NCBI GenBank assembly: GCA_947063875.1
Contig: CAMSTY010000011.1
Coordinates: 1-64,000 of the forward strand
Length of the DNA stretch: 64,000 nt
Origin: an uncultured bacterium
GTDB taxonomy: Bacteria; Bacillota; Clostridia; Lachnospirales; Lachnospiraceae
Reading direction: 5' to 3'
The position numbers were made by a program, and so were the translations under genes. The notes under the pieces were generated by a model that was not told the origin of the DNA, made no database searches, and worked only from the letters and a program-made list of their open reading frames with translations. This document shows, in pieces, positions 54,275 to 63,780 of this stretch (position 1 is its first letter; each line of letters opens with the position of its first letter).

Positions 54275-55177
54275 ATGGAATACATCCCCGCAAAAACCAT
54301 TATCACCGCCACAAAAAGCCGGGAATGGTTTGGCATTGACTACAATATGAATATCTATCGCGGTTGCAGCCATGGCTGTATCTATTGCGACAGTCGGTCT
54401 GACTGCTATCACATCGAAGACTTTGACCGGGTACGTGCCAAAAAAGACGCGCTGCTTATTATCCGCAACGATCTGCGGCGCAAAGTCCGCACCGGCGTTG
54501 TCGGCACCGGCGCCATGAGCGATCCCTACAACCCTTTTGAAAAAGAACTTTTACTGACCCGCCACGCCCTGGAACTGATCGATGCCTTTAACTTCGGGGC
54601 CGCCATCGCCACCAAGAGCACCCTGCTGCTTCGGGACCTTGATATTTTACAAAGCATCCGGGAGCACTCGCCGGTTCTGTGCAAGGTGACCATCACCACT
54701 GCCAACGACGCCCTCAGCAAAAAAATCGAACCAGGCGCCCCGGCCTCCGGCGACCGTTTTGCCATGCTCAACGCACTCAGCGAGGCTGGCATTTTCAATG
54801 GAATTCTACTGATGCCAGTCCTTCCCTGGCTGGAAGACAGCGAAGAAAATATCCGCGCCATTGTACGCCACGCCCAGGAAGCAGGCGCCCGCTTTATCTA
54901 TGCGGCATTCGGCATGACCCTGCGCGGGAATCAGCGCGACTGGTATTACGCCCGCCTGGAACAGCTCTTCCCCGGCCAGGGACTGCCGGACCGTTACCGG
55001 CGTCAATATGGCTATCAGTATGAATGCCGCAGTCCCAACGCCTCCCGGCTGTGGAAGCTCTTTGCCGAAGAATGCGAACGCCGCAAAATTCTCTATCACA
55101 TGAAAGACATCATCTCTGCCTGCCAGAAAAAATATCAGATGACACAGCTGCGATTATTTGATATGATGGAACCGTAA
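54275..55177 (+). CDS. SPL-family radical SAM protein
   Basis: A 300-residue radical SAM protein of the spore photoproduct lyase-like group. The [4Fe-4S] motif is YRGCSHGCIYCDSRSDCY (CxxxCxxC at about 31-38). It has GTGAMSDPYNPFEKEL and VTITTANDALSKKIEPGAP downstream, both typical. The ATG at 54275 has GGAG 7 nt upstream. It may act in DNA repair, but many members of this group are of unknown function, and it lacks the long N-terminal region of authentic SplB. Confidence 0.86.
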   Translation: MEYIPAKTIITATKSREWFGIDYNMNIYRGCSHGCIYCDSRSDCYHIEDFDRVRAKKDALLIIRNDLRRKVRTGVVGTGAMSDPYNPFEKELLLTRHALELIDAFNFGAAIATKSTLLLRDLDILQSIREHSPVLCKVTITTANDALSKKIEPGAPASGDRFAMLNALSEAGIFNGILLMPVLPWLEDSEENIRAIVRHAQEAGARFIYAAFGMTLRGNQRDWYYARLEQLFPGQGLPDRYRRQYGYQYECRSPNASRLWKLFAEECERRKILYHMKDIISACQKKYQMTQLRLFDMMEP

Positions 55178-55212
55178 CCAAAAACCCATTCAACCAAGAA
55201 AGGCTATCTACT

Positions 55213-55710
55213 ATGGAAATCCGAAAAACCACTATGGAAGATCTCGGCACTGCGCTGGAGTTGTATGCCAAGGCGAGGCAATTTATGAAAGATCACGGCA
55301 ATCCTAGCCAATGGGGCGACAATCACCCTCCCAGGGAACAGGTCATCGATGATATCCGTCGAGGCGAGAGTTATCTGTGCGTGGAGGACGGACAAGTTCT
55401 GGGAATCTTCTACTTTTCCCTGGAGCCGGAACCCGACTACGCCCAAATCTACGAAGGCGCCTGGATCAATGACAGGCCTTATGGCGTCATGCACCGGGTA
55501 GCCGCGCCCGGAATCCGCAAAGGCACAGCCTCCTTCTGCGTCAACTGGTGTTTTGAACAATGCAATCACAATCTGCGCATCGATACCCACCGGGACAACA
55601 TCCCTATGCAAAAGATGCTCGAAAAAAACAACTTCCAGTATTGCGGCATCATTCATATAAAAAACGGCGAAGAACGAATCGCCTTTCAGAAAACAGAGGC
55701 GGCGCACTGA
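55213..55710 (+). CDS. GNAT family N-acetyltransferase
   Basis: A 165-residue acetyltransferase. The fold pattern is clear: EIRKTTMEDLGTALELYAKA, then strands SYLCVEDGQVLGIFYFSLEP, a motif A stretch (VAAPGIRKGTASFCVNWCFE) and the C-terminal NIPMQKMLEKNNFQYCG typical of motif B. It follows the radical SAM gene by 35 bp and may be in the same operon. Substrate unknown. Confidence 0.88.
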   Translation: MEIRKTTMEDLGTALELYAKARQFMKDHGNPSQWGDNHPPREQVIDDIRRGESYLCVEDGQVLGIFYFSLEPEPDYAQIYEGAWINDRPYGVMHRVAAPGIRKGTASFCVNWCFEQCNHNLRIDTHRDNIPMQKMLEKNNFQYCGIIHIKNGEERIAFQKTEAAH

Positions 55711-55719
55711 ATGCCGCCT

Positions 55720-57270
55720 CTACCGGTTTTCCGGCGGGTTCACTGCCGCCGTTCTTGTGGCCACCTTCCCGGCAAATGCCTCATCATGTTCCACCAGAAT
55801 CATCGTCGGCCGAAACTTTAAAATCAGCTCCTCAACCTGTATCCGGGAGTCCATATCGATATAATTCAAGGGTTCGTCCCAAATATACAGATGCGCCTGC
55901 TCGCACAAGCTGCGTGCCAGAAGCACCTTCTTTTTCTGTCCCTCACTGTAATCTTCCATCGGCTTTTCAAACTGCTCTCTGGCAAAATCAAGCTTGCGCA
56001 AAAGCGCCAGAAACAGTCTTTCTTCCACACCGCGCTCCCTTGCGTATTCCTTCAGGCTCCCCCTCAGAAACGCAGTTTCCTGTGATACATAAGATATCTT
56101 CAGACCGCCGGCCAGCCAAAGTTCCCCCTTGCATAATTGAACTCCAAACTCACTATTATTTCCGTTTTTCCGGTTTTTTTCATCTAAAATCAGCTTCAGT
56201 ACACTGGATTTTCCGCAGCCGTTTTTCCCCTGTAAGAAGATTCTTTCGCCCTGGTTTATCTCCAGAGAAACCTCCCTGTTCACAGCCTTTGGAGGGCAGC
56301 CATATCCTGCTTCCACATGGTTCAGGACCGCCAGTCTCTCCGAGTGATGCGAAAGCGCAACCAGTTTCAGCTCTTCCGCTGTCTCTATATTTTTCAGCAG
56401 TTTTTGTTTTTCTTCCATGGCATGGTTCTGACGCCGTTCCAGATTCTTTCTCCTCTGCTGCATGCGGCGCGATTTCTCCCCGATATAGGCGCGGGTTCCA
56501 ATAAATGTTTCCTCCTTTTTGGGAATTCTCCCGATCTTTGCGGCTTCCGCCCGGTCTGCCCAGCCGCCGGACTGGCGCGCTGCCGCCTGCAGATGGCGGA
56601 TATCCTTCTTCAGACGTTCATTCTCGGCCATCTCAAAGGCATCCTGCCTCCGTTTATTTTCTCTCCAGGACGAAAAATTGCCCTTCTGCACCTCAATCCC
56701 CGCCCGGTTAATCGCCAGGATATGATCCACGCATCCATCCAGGAACACACGGTCATGAGATACCAGGATAAAACCTTTTTTGCCATTCAGATACCGGCTT
56801 ACCAGTCTTCTGCCATCCTGGTCGAGATGATTGGTCGGCTCATCAATCAGCAGAAAATTCTTCTGCAAAAATAACGCCGCCAGCAATACCTTCGTACGTT
56901 CCCCTCCGGATAGCGTCTCAAATGGCCGGTATAATACCTCTTCCTCCACCTGCAGCCTTTTTAGTTCCCGCAAAAGTTCCCAAAATTCATACCGGCCGCT
57001 GCCCGGCAGGTCCTCCAATATCTCATATGTCAAACGTGCCTGATCCTTTACCGGACAGGGAAAATAATCAAACTCCGTCGATGAAACGATGGAACCGGTA
57101 TAGTTCAGCTCTCCCTGCAGCAACCGCAAAAGCGTGGTCTTTCCCCGTCCGTTTCTTCCCGTCAGTCCCAATTTCCAGTCCGTATCAACCTGAAACGACA
57201 CCCGTTCAAATACCGGGTCAAAGCTTCCCTCATACGTAAAACAAAGATCCGAGATCTGTATCAATGACAT
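55720..57270 (-). CDS. ABC-F ATPase, Lsa/Vga-like
   Basis: A soluble protein of 516 residues with two ATPase domains and no membrane segments, of the ABC-F class that displaces antibiotics from the ribosome. Domain 1 has GLTGRNGRGKTT, LSGGERTKV and LLIDEPTNHLD. Domain 2 has LQGKNGCGKSS, YSEGQKKKV and IWDEPLNYIDMDSRIQ, the last typical of the resistance members Lsa and Vga rather than housekeeping EttA/Uup. The ATG at 57270 (MSLIQISDLCF) has GGAGG 7 nt upstream. A 390-nt leader with a terminator and a tiny ORF suggests drug-induced expression. Resistance to lincosamides, pleuromutilins or streptogramin A is plausible but untested. Confidence 0.87.
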   Translation of the reverse strand: MSLIQISDLCFTYEGSFDPVFERVSFQVDTDWKLGLTGRNGRGKTTLLRLLQGELNYTGSIVSSTEFDYFPCPVKDQARLTYEILEDLPGSGRYEFWELLRELKRLQVEEEVLYRPFETLSGGERTKVLLAALFLQKNFLLIDEPTNHLDQDGRRLVSRYLNGKKGFILVSHDRVFLDGCVDHILAINRAGIEVQKGNFSSWRENKRRQDAFEMAENERLKKDIRHLQAAARQSGGWADRAEAAKIGRIPKKEETFIGTRAYIGEKSRRMQQRRKNLERRQNHAMEEKQKLLKNIETAEELKLVALSHHSERLAVLNHVEAGYGCPPKAVNREVSLEINQGERIFLQGKNGCGKSSVLKLILDEKNRKNGNNSEFGVQLCKGELWLAGGLKISYVSQETAFLRGSLKEYARERGVEERLFLALLRKLDFAREQFEKPMEDYSEGQKKKVLLARSLCEQAHLYIWDEPLNYIDMDSRIQVEELILKFRPTMILVEHDEAFAGKVATRTAAVNPPENR

Positions 57271-57302
57271 AAGCATCCCTCCATTCACGGCCAAAAGGCC
57301 GC

Positions 57303-57336
57303 AAAAAAACAGCCGCAGGAATCTTCCCACAACTGT
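57303..57336 (-). terminator. attenuator terminator in the ABC-F leader
   Basis: On the minus strand ACAGTTGTGGGA folds with TTCCTGCGGCTGT-like partner into a 12-bp stem (several G-U pairs) over an AGAT loop, then seven T. It ends transcription 33 bp before the ABC-F start unless relieved. Confidence 0.75.
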
Positions 57337-57583
57337 TTTCTATACAGATGCCGATTCTGTTTTAAACAACACTTTGGCCGGATATCTCCCCGGACGTATT
57401 CCCCCGGTCTGCCGCTATCGTTCCGCTTCCTGCCGTATATATGCCGCCTGCAACAAAATCTTTCCTATTAAAACAGAGATGAGAATGAAGTAATATTCCT
57501 GCAAAAAAAAGTAACTAAAATACAGACATGCAGAATGAAATCCCCACATGACTCCGAAAATATCGTTGCTTTTTACAGGAAAT

Positions 57584-57592
57584 TTACTTCAT
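57584..57592 (-). CDS. minimal leader ORF of the ABC-F gene
   Basis: ATG-AAG-TAA preceded by AAGGGGTGAAAGG, about 70 nt into the predicted transcript and about 250 nt before the attenuator. Very short upstream ORFs on which drug-stalled ribosomes alter folding are known for ABC-F genes. A second candidate, MSVF followed by stop, lies near 57529. Confidence 0.35.
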   Translation of the reverse strand: MK

Positions 57593-57664
57593 CCTTTCAC
57601 CCCTTCCCATTCTGTTCTCGACAAAGCCAAACCGGCCCAGGCTCTTTTCCGTGGCCGTATCCTC

Positions 57665-57693
57665 ATAATATCACAGGCGTTCTGACTTGTCTA
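57665..57693 (-). promoter_or_regulatory. promoter of the ABC-F leader
   Basis: TAGACA, 17 nt, TATTAT on the minus strand. The transcript would start near 57658, giving a leader of about 390 nt between this promoter and the ABC-F gene. Apart from the tiny ORFs and the attenuator I see no gene in this gap. Confidence 0.6.
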
Positions 57694-57770
57694 CCATTTC
57701 TTTTGAAAATAATAACCATCAAAAATAACAACCCTGAAAGCAAGCGATTTGTCTTCCCATGGCGGACAGA

Positions 57771-58397
57771 TTAGCGGATAAAATTCGTCTTTACCTTCAT
57801 CTCTGTCTCAGGATATCCGATCCCTGCCGCTTTCCCGGCTTCAATACACTTCACCATCCAAGCCATATTCTGTCCGATCACCCGCATGATCTGCAGGCCT
57901 TCCAGATCCTGCTTCACCTCCATGGGCGTATTCCCATGAACCATGTTCCAGTAATTAGAAGAAACCACCGGCATCCGGTTGATGGTAAAATATTTGTTCA
58001 GCACATCCAGCGAGGCCGTGGTTCCGGCTCTCCTGGCAGAGGCCACCGCCGCCCCCGGTTTAAAGGCAAACGCACTGCCGCCGGAATAGAATACCCGGTC
58101 AAGAAATGATAAAATCCTGCCGCTGGGATGAGCATAATATACAGGCGTCCCAAACACAAAACCGTCTGCCTGCCGCGCCAGTTCCACAAACTCATTGACC
58201 CTGTCCTCATCAAAGACGCATTTTCCCAGCTTTCCGCAGCCGCCGCAGCCGATGCAGTCCCGAACCGGGTCCTTTCCCAGCTGGAAAATCTCCGCCTCCA
58301 GCCCTTCCTTTTCCAAGGCAGAAACGATCTCCTGCAGCGCCGTATAGGTGCATCCCTCCGCATTGCCGCTTCCGTTTACCAGTAAAATCTTTGCCAT
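57771..58397 (-). CDS. flavodoxin-like NAD(P)H oxidoreductase
   Basis: A 208-residue FMN protein of the NADPH-dependent FMN reductase/iron-sulfur flavoprotein group. The start AKILLVNGSGNAEGCTYTA is the FMN phosphate loop, and FVFGTPVYYAHPSGRILSF follows. A cysteine cluster (CIGCGGCGKLGKC, about 49-61) resembles that of the iron-sulfur flavoproteins. The ATG at 58397 has GGAGG 9 nt upstream and follows folD by 22 bp. The longer in-frame start would overlap folD. Confidence 0.85.
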   Translation of the reverse strand: MAKILLVNGSGNAEGCTYTALQEIVSALEKEGLEAEIFQLGKDPVRDCIGCGGCGKLGKCVFDEDRVNEFVELARQADGFVFGTPVYYAHPSGRILSFLDRVFYSGGSAFAFKPGAAVASARRAGTTASLDVLNKYFTINRMPVVSSNYWNMVHGNTPMEVKQDLEGLQIMRVIGQNMAWMVKCIEAGKAAGIGYPETEMKVKTNFIR

Positions 58398-58419
58398 TTT
58401 CAATTTCCTCCTCTTTTCT

Positions 58420-59262
58420 TTATCTGCGCCTTTCAAGAGCCGCCCGCACCAAATGCTTTGCCAGAACCGCCGTTGTCACCGCACCCACGCCGCCCGGCAC
58501 CGGGGTTGCCATGGCCGCCGTATCCTGAATAGCCTCAAAATCCACATCCCCGCACAGTTTTCCATTCTCATCTACGTTAATCCCCACATCCACAACCACG
58601 GCCTCTTTCCCGACATACTCTCCATTCAGCATTTTGGCCCTGCCTGCAGCCGCCACCAGAATCTCCGCCCCGCGGCAGGTCTCCTCCAGGTCTTTTGTCC
58701 GCGTATGGCAAATGGTCACCGTGGCATTCTCCTTAAGCATCAGCATGGATAAAGGCTTTCCCACCACCATACTGCGTCCTACGATCACCGTTCTTTTTCC
58801 GGTAATCCCGATATCGTTCTGTTTCAAAACCTCCACAACAGCCTCTGCCGTGCAGGGCGCAAATCCCGACGCATCCCCCGCAAACACTTTCGCGATATTT
58901 GCCGGAGAAATCCCGTCCAGGTCTTTCCCCGGATCAATCATCTTCTCTATATCTTTCTCACGGATCTGCTTTGGCAGCGGGCGCAGCAGAAGGATTCCGG
59001 ACACGTCCCTGTCCTCGTTGACTGCGCGGAATGCTTCCTTAAAATCCGCATCGCTGATATCCGCCGGATAGGTATAAGAATCCACCCTGAGACCAAAACT
59101 TTCCAGCTTTTTTTTGGCCCCCCGCTCATAAGACATATCATCCGGATTCTCTCCCACACGGACAATCGCCAGCTTCGGTGCCGGGCCGTCCCATCCCTCA
59201 AGCATCCTTTGTACCTGTTCTTTGATCCTGGCAGAAACCTCCGCCCCTTTTAATACGATCAT
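58420..59262 (-). CDS. folD: methylene-THF dehydrogenase, FolD with altered active site
   Basis: A 280-residue FolD-type enzyme for one-carbon metabolism. The NADP fold has VIVGRSMVVGKPL, and family stretches GILLLRPLPKQI, DPGKDLDGI, APCTAEAV and PVPGGVGAVTT are intact. At the active-site Tyr (MSYERGAKKKLESFG) the residue four positions on, normally the Lys needed for cyclohydrolase action, is Ala; the nearby lysines sit one and two places later. If so, only the dehydrogenase step remains here. The next gene upstream is fchA, a separate cyclohydrolase, which would complete the pathway. Confidence 0.93.
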   Translation of the reverse strand: MIVLKGAEVSARIKEQVQRMLEGWDGPAPKLAIVRVGENPDDMSYERGAKKKLESFGLRVDSYTYPADISDADFKEAFRAVNEDRDVSGILLLRPLPKQIREKDIEKMIDPGKDLDGISPANIAKVFAGDASGFAPCTAEAVVEVLKQNDIGITGKRTVIVGRSMVVGKPLSMLMLKENATVTICHTRTKDLEETCRGAEILVAAAGRAKMLNGEYVGKEAVVVDVGINVDENGKLCGDVDFEAIQDTAAMATPVPGGVGAVTTAVLAKHLVRAALERRR

Positions 59263-59349
59263 ACTGCTCCTCTCTCCTCCTCTATGATCCGGAAGTCTCT
59301 TTTATTCCTGATTTTGCAGCCGCTCTTTTTCAGATACCTCTGAACTTCG

Positions 59350-59985
59350 TCATGTCGTGCCTGCCAGCTGCTCCAATACACGCCCATAAATATCATCTGC
59401 CTTTTTGGTACCGGCAGCGATCATATCCCTGGCTTTCTCATTCAGTTCCCTTGCCTTTTCCTGGTTCTTCATAGCTTTTGTATTAATATAGACATTCATC
59501 ACCGCACCGGTCAGGGCTGTGCGGGCAAACTGCACCGCCACCCCTACATCAGACACTGCCATCCGGCTCCCCTTTTCCCCTAGAAACTCCAGAATATCCA
59601 GAAGTTTCAGCGCCTTTTCCATCATCTCCATCGGCACCAGGCTGGCAGCCAGCAGACGTTCCTCCATAACCCGGGCCTTTTCTTCCTTCTGCCCGGGCGT
59701 CTCGGAAGGCATCCCATAAGCCTCCGCCAACGGCGCAAACACCCAGGCATCCCGGTCTGCCAGTTCAAGCAGTTCTTCCTGAAGGCCTCTTAGCGCGGCC
59801 AGACTCTTCTTTACTTCCTCTTCCGCATCCGCATACCGCTTCTTTCCCACCGTCAGATTGGCAACCATCTGCCCCAACGCCGCTCCCAGGGCTCCTCCCA
59901 GAGCAGAAGCGCCGCCTCCGCCAGGCACCGGCGCCTTCGAGGCCAGCACGTCAATCCATTCCCCTACAACTCTGTCTTTTGTCAT
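59350..59985 (-). CDS. fchA: methenyl-THF cyclohydrolase/cyclodeaminase
   Basis: A 211-residue protein of the formiminotransferase-cyclodeaminase C-terminal family, represented in clostridia by FchA. The signature PVPGGGGASALGGALGAALG (about 19-38) is clear, followed by MVANLTVGKKRY and the helical tail. It hydrolyses 5,10-methenyl-THF or deaminates formimino-THF. Its position immediately upstream of the FolD variant, with 87 bp between, argues for cyclohydrolase duty. Stand-alone FchA forms a small soluble dimer. Confidence 0.9.
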   Translation of the reverse strand: MTKDRVVGEWIDVLASKAPVPGGGGASALGGALGAALGQMVANLTVGKKRYADAEEEVKKSLAALRGLQEELLELADRDAWVFAPLAEAYGMPSETPGQKEEKARVMEERLLAASLVPMEMMEKALKLLDILEFLGEKGSRMAVSDVGVAVQFARTALTGAVMNVYINTKAMKNQEKARELNEKARDMIAAGTKKADDIYGRVLEQLAGTT

Positions 59986-60192
59986 TATGATCTCCTTTCC
60001 GGTATGCTTCTCATCCTCTGCCTACTCGTGTGCGCATCCGGGCACGTTCTTATTATATACATATCTCCTGCCACATTCAAGGATTTTTCTCTCTGTCACT
60101 CCACGGCTTCCATCCATCAATACGTTTTTCCCTGCTTTTATCTCAAGGAACTTACTCCCCACATCAAGTTCCCTCCCCGGCATCCGTCGCAA

Positions 60193-60232
60193 AAGGCCCC
60201 CTCAAAGAACTTTTGTTCTTTGGGAGGGCCTT
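60193..60232 (-). terminator. terminator of the arg operon
   Basis: An 18-bp stem (aaggccccctcaaagaac with gttctttgggagggcctt) with a 4-base loop, followed on the minus strand by TTTTG. It lies 26 bp after argD. Confidence 0.88.
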
Positions 60233-60258
60233 GCTTCCAAAACAGGTGTGCCTTCTTC

Positions 60259-61452
60259 TCACACTGCCTCAATCGCCGCCTTCAGCCGCCGCACCATCTC
60301 ATCCACATCCGTCTTTTCAATCACCAGCGGCGGTACAAACCGGATCACATTGCTGCCTGCACTGATCAGCACCAGCTTCTGCTCCAGAAGGGCATTGGCT
60401 ACCACCGGGGCCACTGGTTTTGTAAACTCCAACCCCTGTATCAGTCCTATCCCCCGGTGCGCCTGCACGCAATCATATTTTTCCACAAACTCATCCAGCC
60501 TTGTCCACAGATAGTCTCCGGTTTCCCGCACATGCTCCACAATCTTCTTTTCTTCAAAGACATCCAGCACCTTGGAGGCCGCCGCGCACACAAAGGGATT
60601 CCCTCCGTAGGTGGTCCCGTGATCTCCCGGCACAATCGCAGAGGCTGCCTTTCCCGAAGCCAGAAACGCCCCGATCGGAACCCCGTTTCCCAGAGCCTTG
60701 GCCACAGACATGCCGTCTGGCTTCACACCATATCCCTGCCAGGCAAACATATGGCCGCTCCGCCCCATGCCGCACTGGATCTCATCCAGCAAAAGGAGCG
60801 CGTCATGCTCATCGCACAGGCTTTGCACGCCTTTTAAGAATTCCTCCGTGGCTGGGTAAATCCCCCCCTCTCCCTGTATCGTCTCCATAATAACTGCACA
60901 GGTTTTCTCGCTCCACACTGCCTTTACGCTGTCCAGATCATTGAACATGGCAAAACGAATCCCCGGAATCAAGGGCGCAAAAGGCTCCTGATAATGGTCG
61001 TTTCCCGTCACCGACAATGCCCCCAGCGTTCTCCCATGGAAAGAATGCCTCATGGCAATAATCTCATAATCCGGCGCCATCCCCTTATCAAATGCATGAC
61101 GCTTGGCAATCTTCAAAAGTCCCTCGATAGCCTCTGCCCCGCTGTTGGTAAAAAACACCTTCTCCATACCGGAAGCCTTCAGAAGCTTTTCCCCCGCCTC
61201 AATGGAGGGAACATTGTAGAACAGATTGGAGACGTGAAAAAGCTTATCCACCTGCCCCTTCAGGGTTTCTTTCAGCTCCTGGCAGCCGTACCCCAGGCCC
61301 ATGACGGCAATTCCCGCCCCAAAATCCAAATACTCCTGCCCATCCGTATCATACAAGCAAACCCCCTCTCCGTGGTCGAACACCACAGGGAAACGGTTAT
61401 AGACCTTGTAAAACGCCTGCTCCGCCCGATCGATATATTGCTGTTTCTCCAT
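60259..61452 (-). CDS. argD: acetylornithine aminotransferase
   Basis: A 397-residue class III PLP aminotransferase, the fourth step of arginine synthesis. The ATG at 61452 (MEKQQYIDRAEQ) has AAAGGA upstream; the longer frame runs into argB. Motifs are FDFGAGIAVMGLG-like LDFGAGIAVMGLGYG, VFFTNSGAEAIEGLLK, SFHGRT, LLLDEIQCGMGRSG and DGMSVAKALGNGVPIG with the PLP lysine, then TTYGGNPF. It is the last gene of the argJ-argB-argD run. Confidence 0.95.
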   Translation of the reverse strand: MEKQQYIDRAEQAFYKVYNRFPVVFDHGEGVCLYDTDGQEYLDFGAGIAVMGLGYGCQELKETLKGQVDKLFHVSNLFYNVPSIEAGEKLLKASGMEKVFFTNSGAEAIEGLLKIAKRHAFDKGMAPDYEIIAMRHSFHGRTLGALSVTGNDHYQEPFAPLIPGIRFAMFNDLDSVKAVWSEKTCAVIMETIQGEGGIYPATEEFLKGVQSLCDEHDALLLLDEIQCGMGRSGHMFAWQGYGVKPDGMSVAKALGNGVPIGAFLASGKAASAIVPGDHGTTYGGNPFVCAAASKVLDVFEEKKIVEHVRETGDYLWTRLDEFVEKYDCVQAHRGIGLIQGLEFTKPVAPVVANALLEQKLVLISAGSNVIRFVPPLVIEKTDVDEMVRRLKAAIEAV

Positions 61453-61516
61453 ATTGACTCGTCCTTTCTTTCTATGCTGGCCGGTTCCTCCCGGCCATTC
61501 CTGGCTGTGGCCATTT

Positions 61517-62422
61517 TCATCCTCGCACTCCGGGATGATAGTACCTCTCATCCCCATCCCGCAGGATGGCAGTCCCGATTCCTTTATTGGTAAAGATCTC
61601 CAGCAGCAGGCAATGGGGAATCCTGCCATCCAGAATATGCACCCGGCTCACCCCATTCTGAATCGCGTCAATACAATTCTGCAGCTTCGGCAGCATCCCG
61701 CCTCCCAGGCCGCCGCCATTGACAAACTTCTGGGCTTCCTCCACCGTAATCTCCGAAATCAGGGAACCCTTGTCCTCAAAGTCCCGGTAAACCCCCTCCA
61801 CGTCCGTCAGAAACGCCAGCTTCTCCGCGCTCACCGCCCGGGCGATGGCACAGGCCGCATCATCCGCATTAATATTATAGCTGAGGAAATTCTCATCAAA
61901 TCCGATCGGACAGATAATCGGCAGGAAATCCTTTTCCAGCAGATCATAGATCACCTTAGGGTTCACCTCCGTGATCTCCCCCACAAACCCGATATCCTCA
62001 CCCTTGGAATGCTTTTTCCGGCACTTCAGCATCATGCCGTCCTTGCCACTGATTCCCACGGCCTTCACACCCAGTTCATTGACCAATTGCACCAGGCTTT
62101 TGTTCACCTTATTCAGCACCATCTCGGCGATCTCCATGGTCGGCTCATCCGTCACCCGCAGGCCATTGACAAAATGAGGCTCCATCCCCACCTTATTGAC
62201 CCATCTGCTGATCTCCTTGCCTCCCCCATGGACAATAATGGGCTTAAACCCAACCAGCTTCAAAAGCACCACATCCTGTATCACCCGATGTTTCAGTTCC
62301 TCATCCACCATGGCGCTCCCGCCATACTTCACCACAATAATTTTCCGGTTAAACCGCTGAATATAAGGAAGCGCCTCAATCAGCACCTCCGCCTTCTGCA
62401 TAACATTTTTATCCAGTTCCAT
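61517..62422 (-). CDS. argB: acetylglutamate kinase
   Basis: A 301-residue amino-acid kinase that phosphorylates N-acetylglutamate. The ATG at 62422 ([13 protein letters not shown]) has AGGAAAG upstream. Nucleotide and substrate motifs are [29 protein letters not shown] and [16 protein letters not shown]. The N-terminal helix ([13 protein letters not shown]) is characteristic of arginine-inhibitable forms, so feedback control is plausible. It lies 31 bp after argJ. Confidence 0.95.
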   Translation of the reverse strand: MELDKNVMQKAEVLIEALPYIQRFNRKIIVVKYGGSAMVDEELKHRVIQDVVLLKLVGFKPIIVHGGGKEISRWVNKVGMEPHFVNGLRVTDEPTMEIAEMVLNKVNKSLVQLVNELGVKAVGISGKDGMMLKCRKKHSKGEDIGFVGEITEVNPKVIYDLLEKDFLPIICPIGFDENFLSYNINADDAACAIARAVSAEKLAFLTDVEGVYRDFEDKGSLISEITVEEAQKFVNGGGLGGGMLPKLQNCIDAIQNGVSRVHILDGRIPHCLLLEIFTNKGIGTAILRDGDERYYHPGVRG

Positions 62423-62453
62423 AATTGCTTTCCTCGTTCTTCCTTCCCGGCCG

Positions 62454-63677
62454 CTATGACCGGTAATCCGCATTAATCTTCACATAATCAAAGGTCAGGT
62501 CGCATCCCCAGGCTGTGGCAGAGGCATCCCCCATCTTCACATCTGCGATAGCCGTCACCTCCGGCTCCGAGAGGATTCTCGTGGCCTCCTCCTCACTGTA
62601 AGGCAGGGCCACCCCGTTTTCAATAATCTGCAGCCTTCCTGCCTTGCTCTCAAAGAACAGATCCACCTTCTCCGGGTCAAACTGCGCCCCTGAATATCCC
62701 ATGGCGCACAGAATCCGCCCCCAGTTGGCGTCATGGCCGAAAATAGCCGCTTTCGTCAGGTTGGAGGTGATAATCGACTTAGACAATGTCACCGCCTGCT
62801 CCTTGCTCTTAGCGCCAACCACCTTCACCTCAAAAAGCGCCGTGCAGCCTTCGCCGTCCCCGGCCATCTTCTTTGCCAAAGTCTCGTTTACCATATGCAG
62901 CGCCTTGCAAAAAGCCGCATAATCTTCATTCTTCTCCGTGATCTCCGGATTTCCCGCCATGCCGTTTGCCAGCAGCAGCACCGTGTCATTGGTAGAAGTG
63001 TCCCCGTCTACGGAAATCATGTTATAGGTATCCTTGACGTCCTCGCTTAAGGCCTCCTGCAACAGTTCCTTGGAGATCGCCAGGTCTGTAGTCACAAACG
63101 CCAGCATGGTGCACATGTTGGGATGGATCATCCCCGAACCCTTGCACATGCCGCCTACCGTCACCGTCTTTTTGCCGATTTCTGCCTGCACCGCCACTTC
63201 CTTCTTTTTTGTGTCCGTGGTCATGATCGCTTTTGCAGCCGCCGTGCCGCTCTTTGGCCCGCCATCCAGCTTAGGCGCCATCATCTCCACCCCGGCTTTG
63301 ATCCGGTCCATGGGCAGCTGCATTCCGATAACCCCTGTGGAAGCCACCAGCACCGCATTCTCCGGCACCCTCAGCGCCGCCGAAGCCGCCGAAGCCGTGT
63401 CCTTGCAGTATCCATATCCCTCCGCCCCCGTACAGGCATTGGCAATCCCCGCATTGACCACTACCGCCTGGGCAAATGCCGACTCCTTCACAATCTTCTG
63501 ATCCCATTTCACAGGCGCCGCCTTCACCACATTGGTGGTAAAAGTCCCCGCCACACGGCATGGCGTCTCACTGAAAATCATCGCCATATCCATCCGATCC
63601 TTATACTTAATCCCGGCTGCCACGGAAGCTGCCTGGAATCCTGCTGCCGCTGTCACGCCGCCCTCAATCCTTTTCAT
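62454..63677 (-). CDS. argJ: bifunctional ornithine acetyltransferase/acetylglutamate synthase
   Basis: A 407-residue ArgJ from the ATG at 63677 (GGAGGG upstream). The self-cleavage site is [13 protein letters not shown], where Thr becomes the N-terminal nucleophile of the beta chain. Other signatures are [19 protein letters not shown] near the start, [12 protein letters not shown] and [16 protein letters not shown]. It recycles acetyl groups from acetylornithine and may also make acetylglutamate. It is upstream of argB. argC is not in the window; it may lie further upstream. Confidence 0.95.
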   Translation of the reverse strand: MKRIEGGVTAAAGFQAASVAAGIKYKDRMDMAMIFSETPCRVAGTFTTNVVKAAPVKWDQKIVKESAFAQAVVVNAGIANACTGAEGYGYCKDTASAASAALRVPENAVLVASTGVIGMQLPMDRIKAGVEMMAPKLDGGPKSGTAAAKAIMTTDTKKKEVAVQAEIGKKTVTVGGMCKGSGMIHPNMCTMLAFVTTDLAISKELLQEALSEDVKDTYNMISVDGDTSTNDTVLLLANGMAGNPEITEKNEDYAAFCKALHMVNETLAKKMAGDGEGCTALFEVKVVGAKSKEQAVTLSKSIITSNLTKAAIFGHDANWGRILCAMGYSGAQFDPEKVDLFFESKAGRLQIIENGVALPYSEEEATRILSEPEVTAIADVKMGDASATAWGCDLTFDYVKINADYRS

Positions 63678-63780
63678 CTTTTCCCTCCATTTTCCGGCTT
63701 CTCTTCGCCCCGCCCTCATAAACAAGGGATTTTTACCGGCTCACAGGCCTTATCGCCGACAAGCCTCTTATACAAGTTTC

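Noticed and set aside
61454..62476. 340-codon plus-strand frame opposite argB
   Set aside because: His- and Leu-rich shadow of argB with no motif or start signal.
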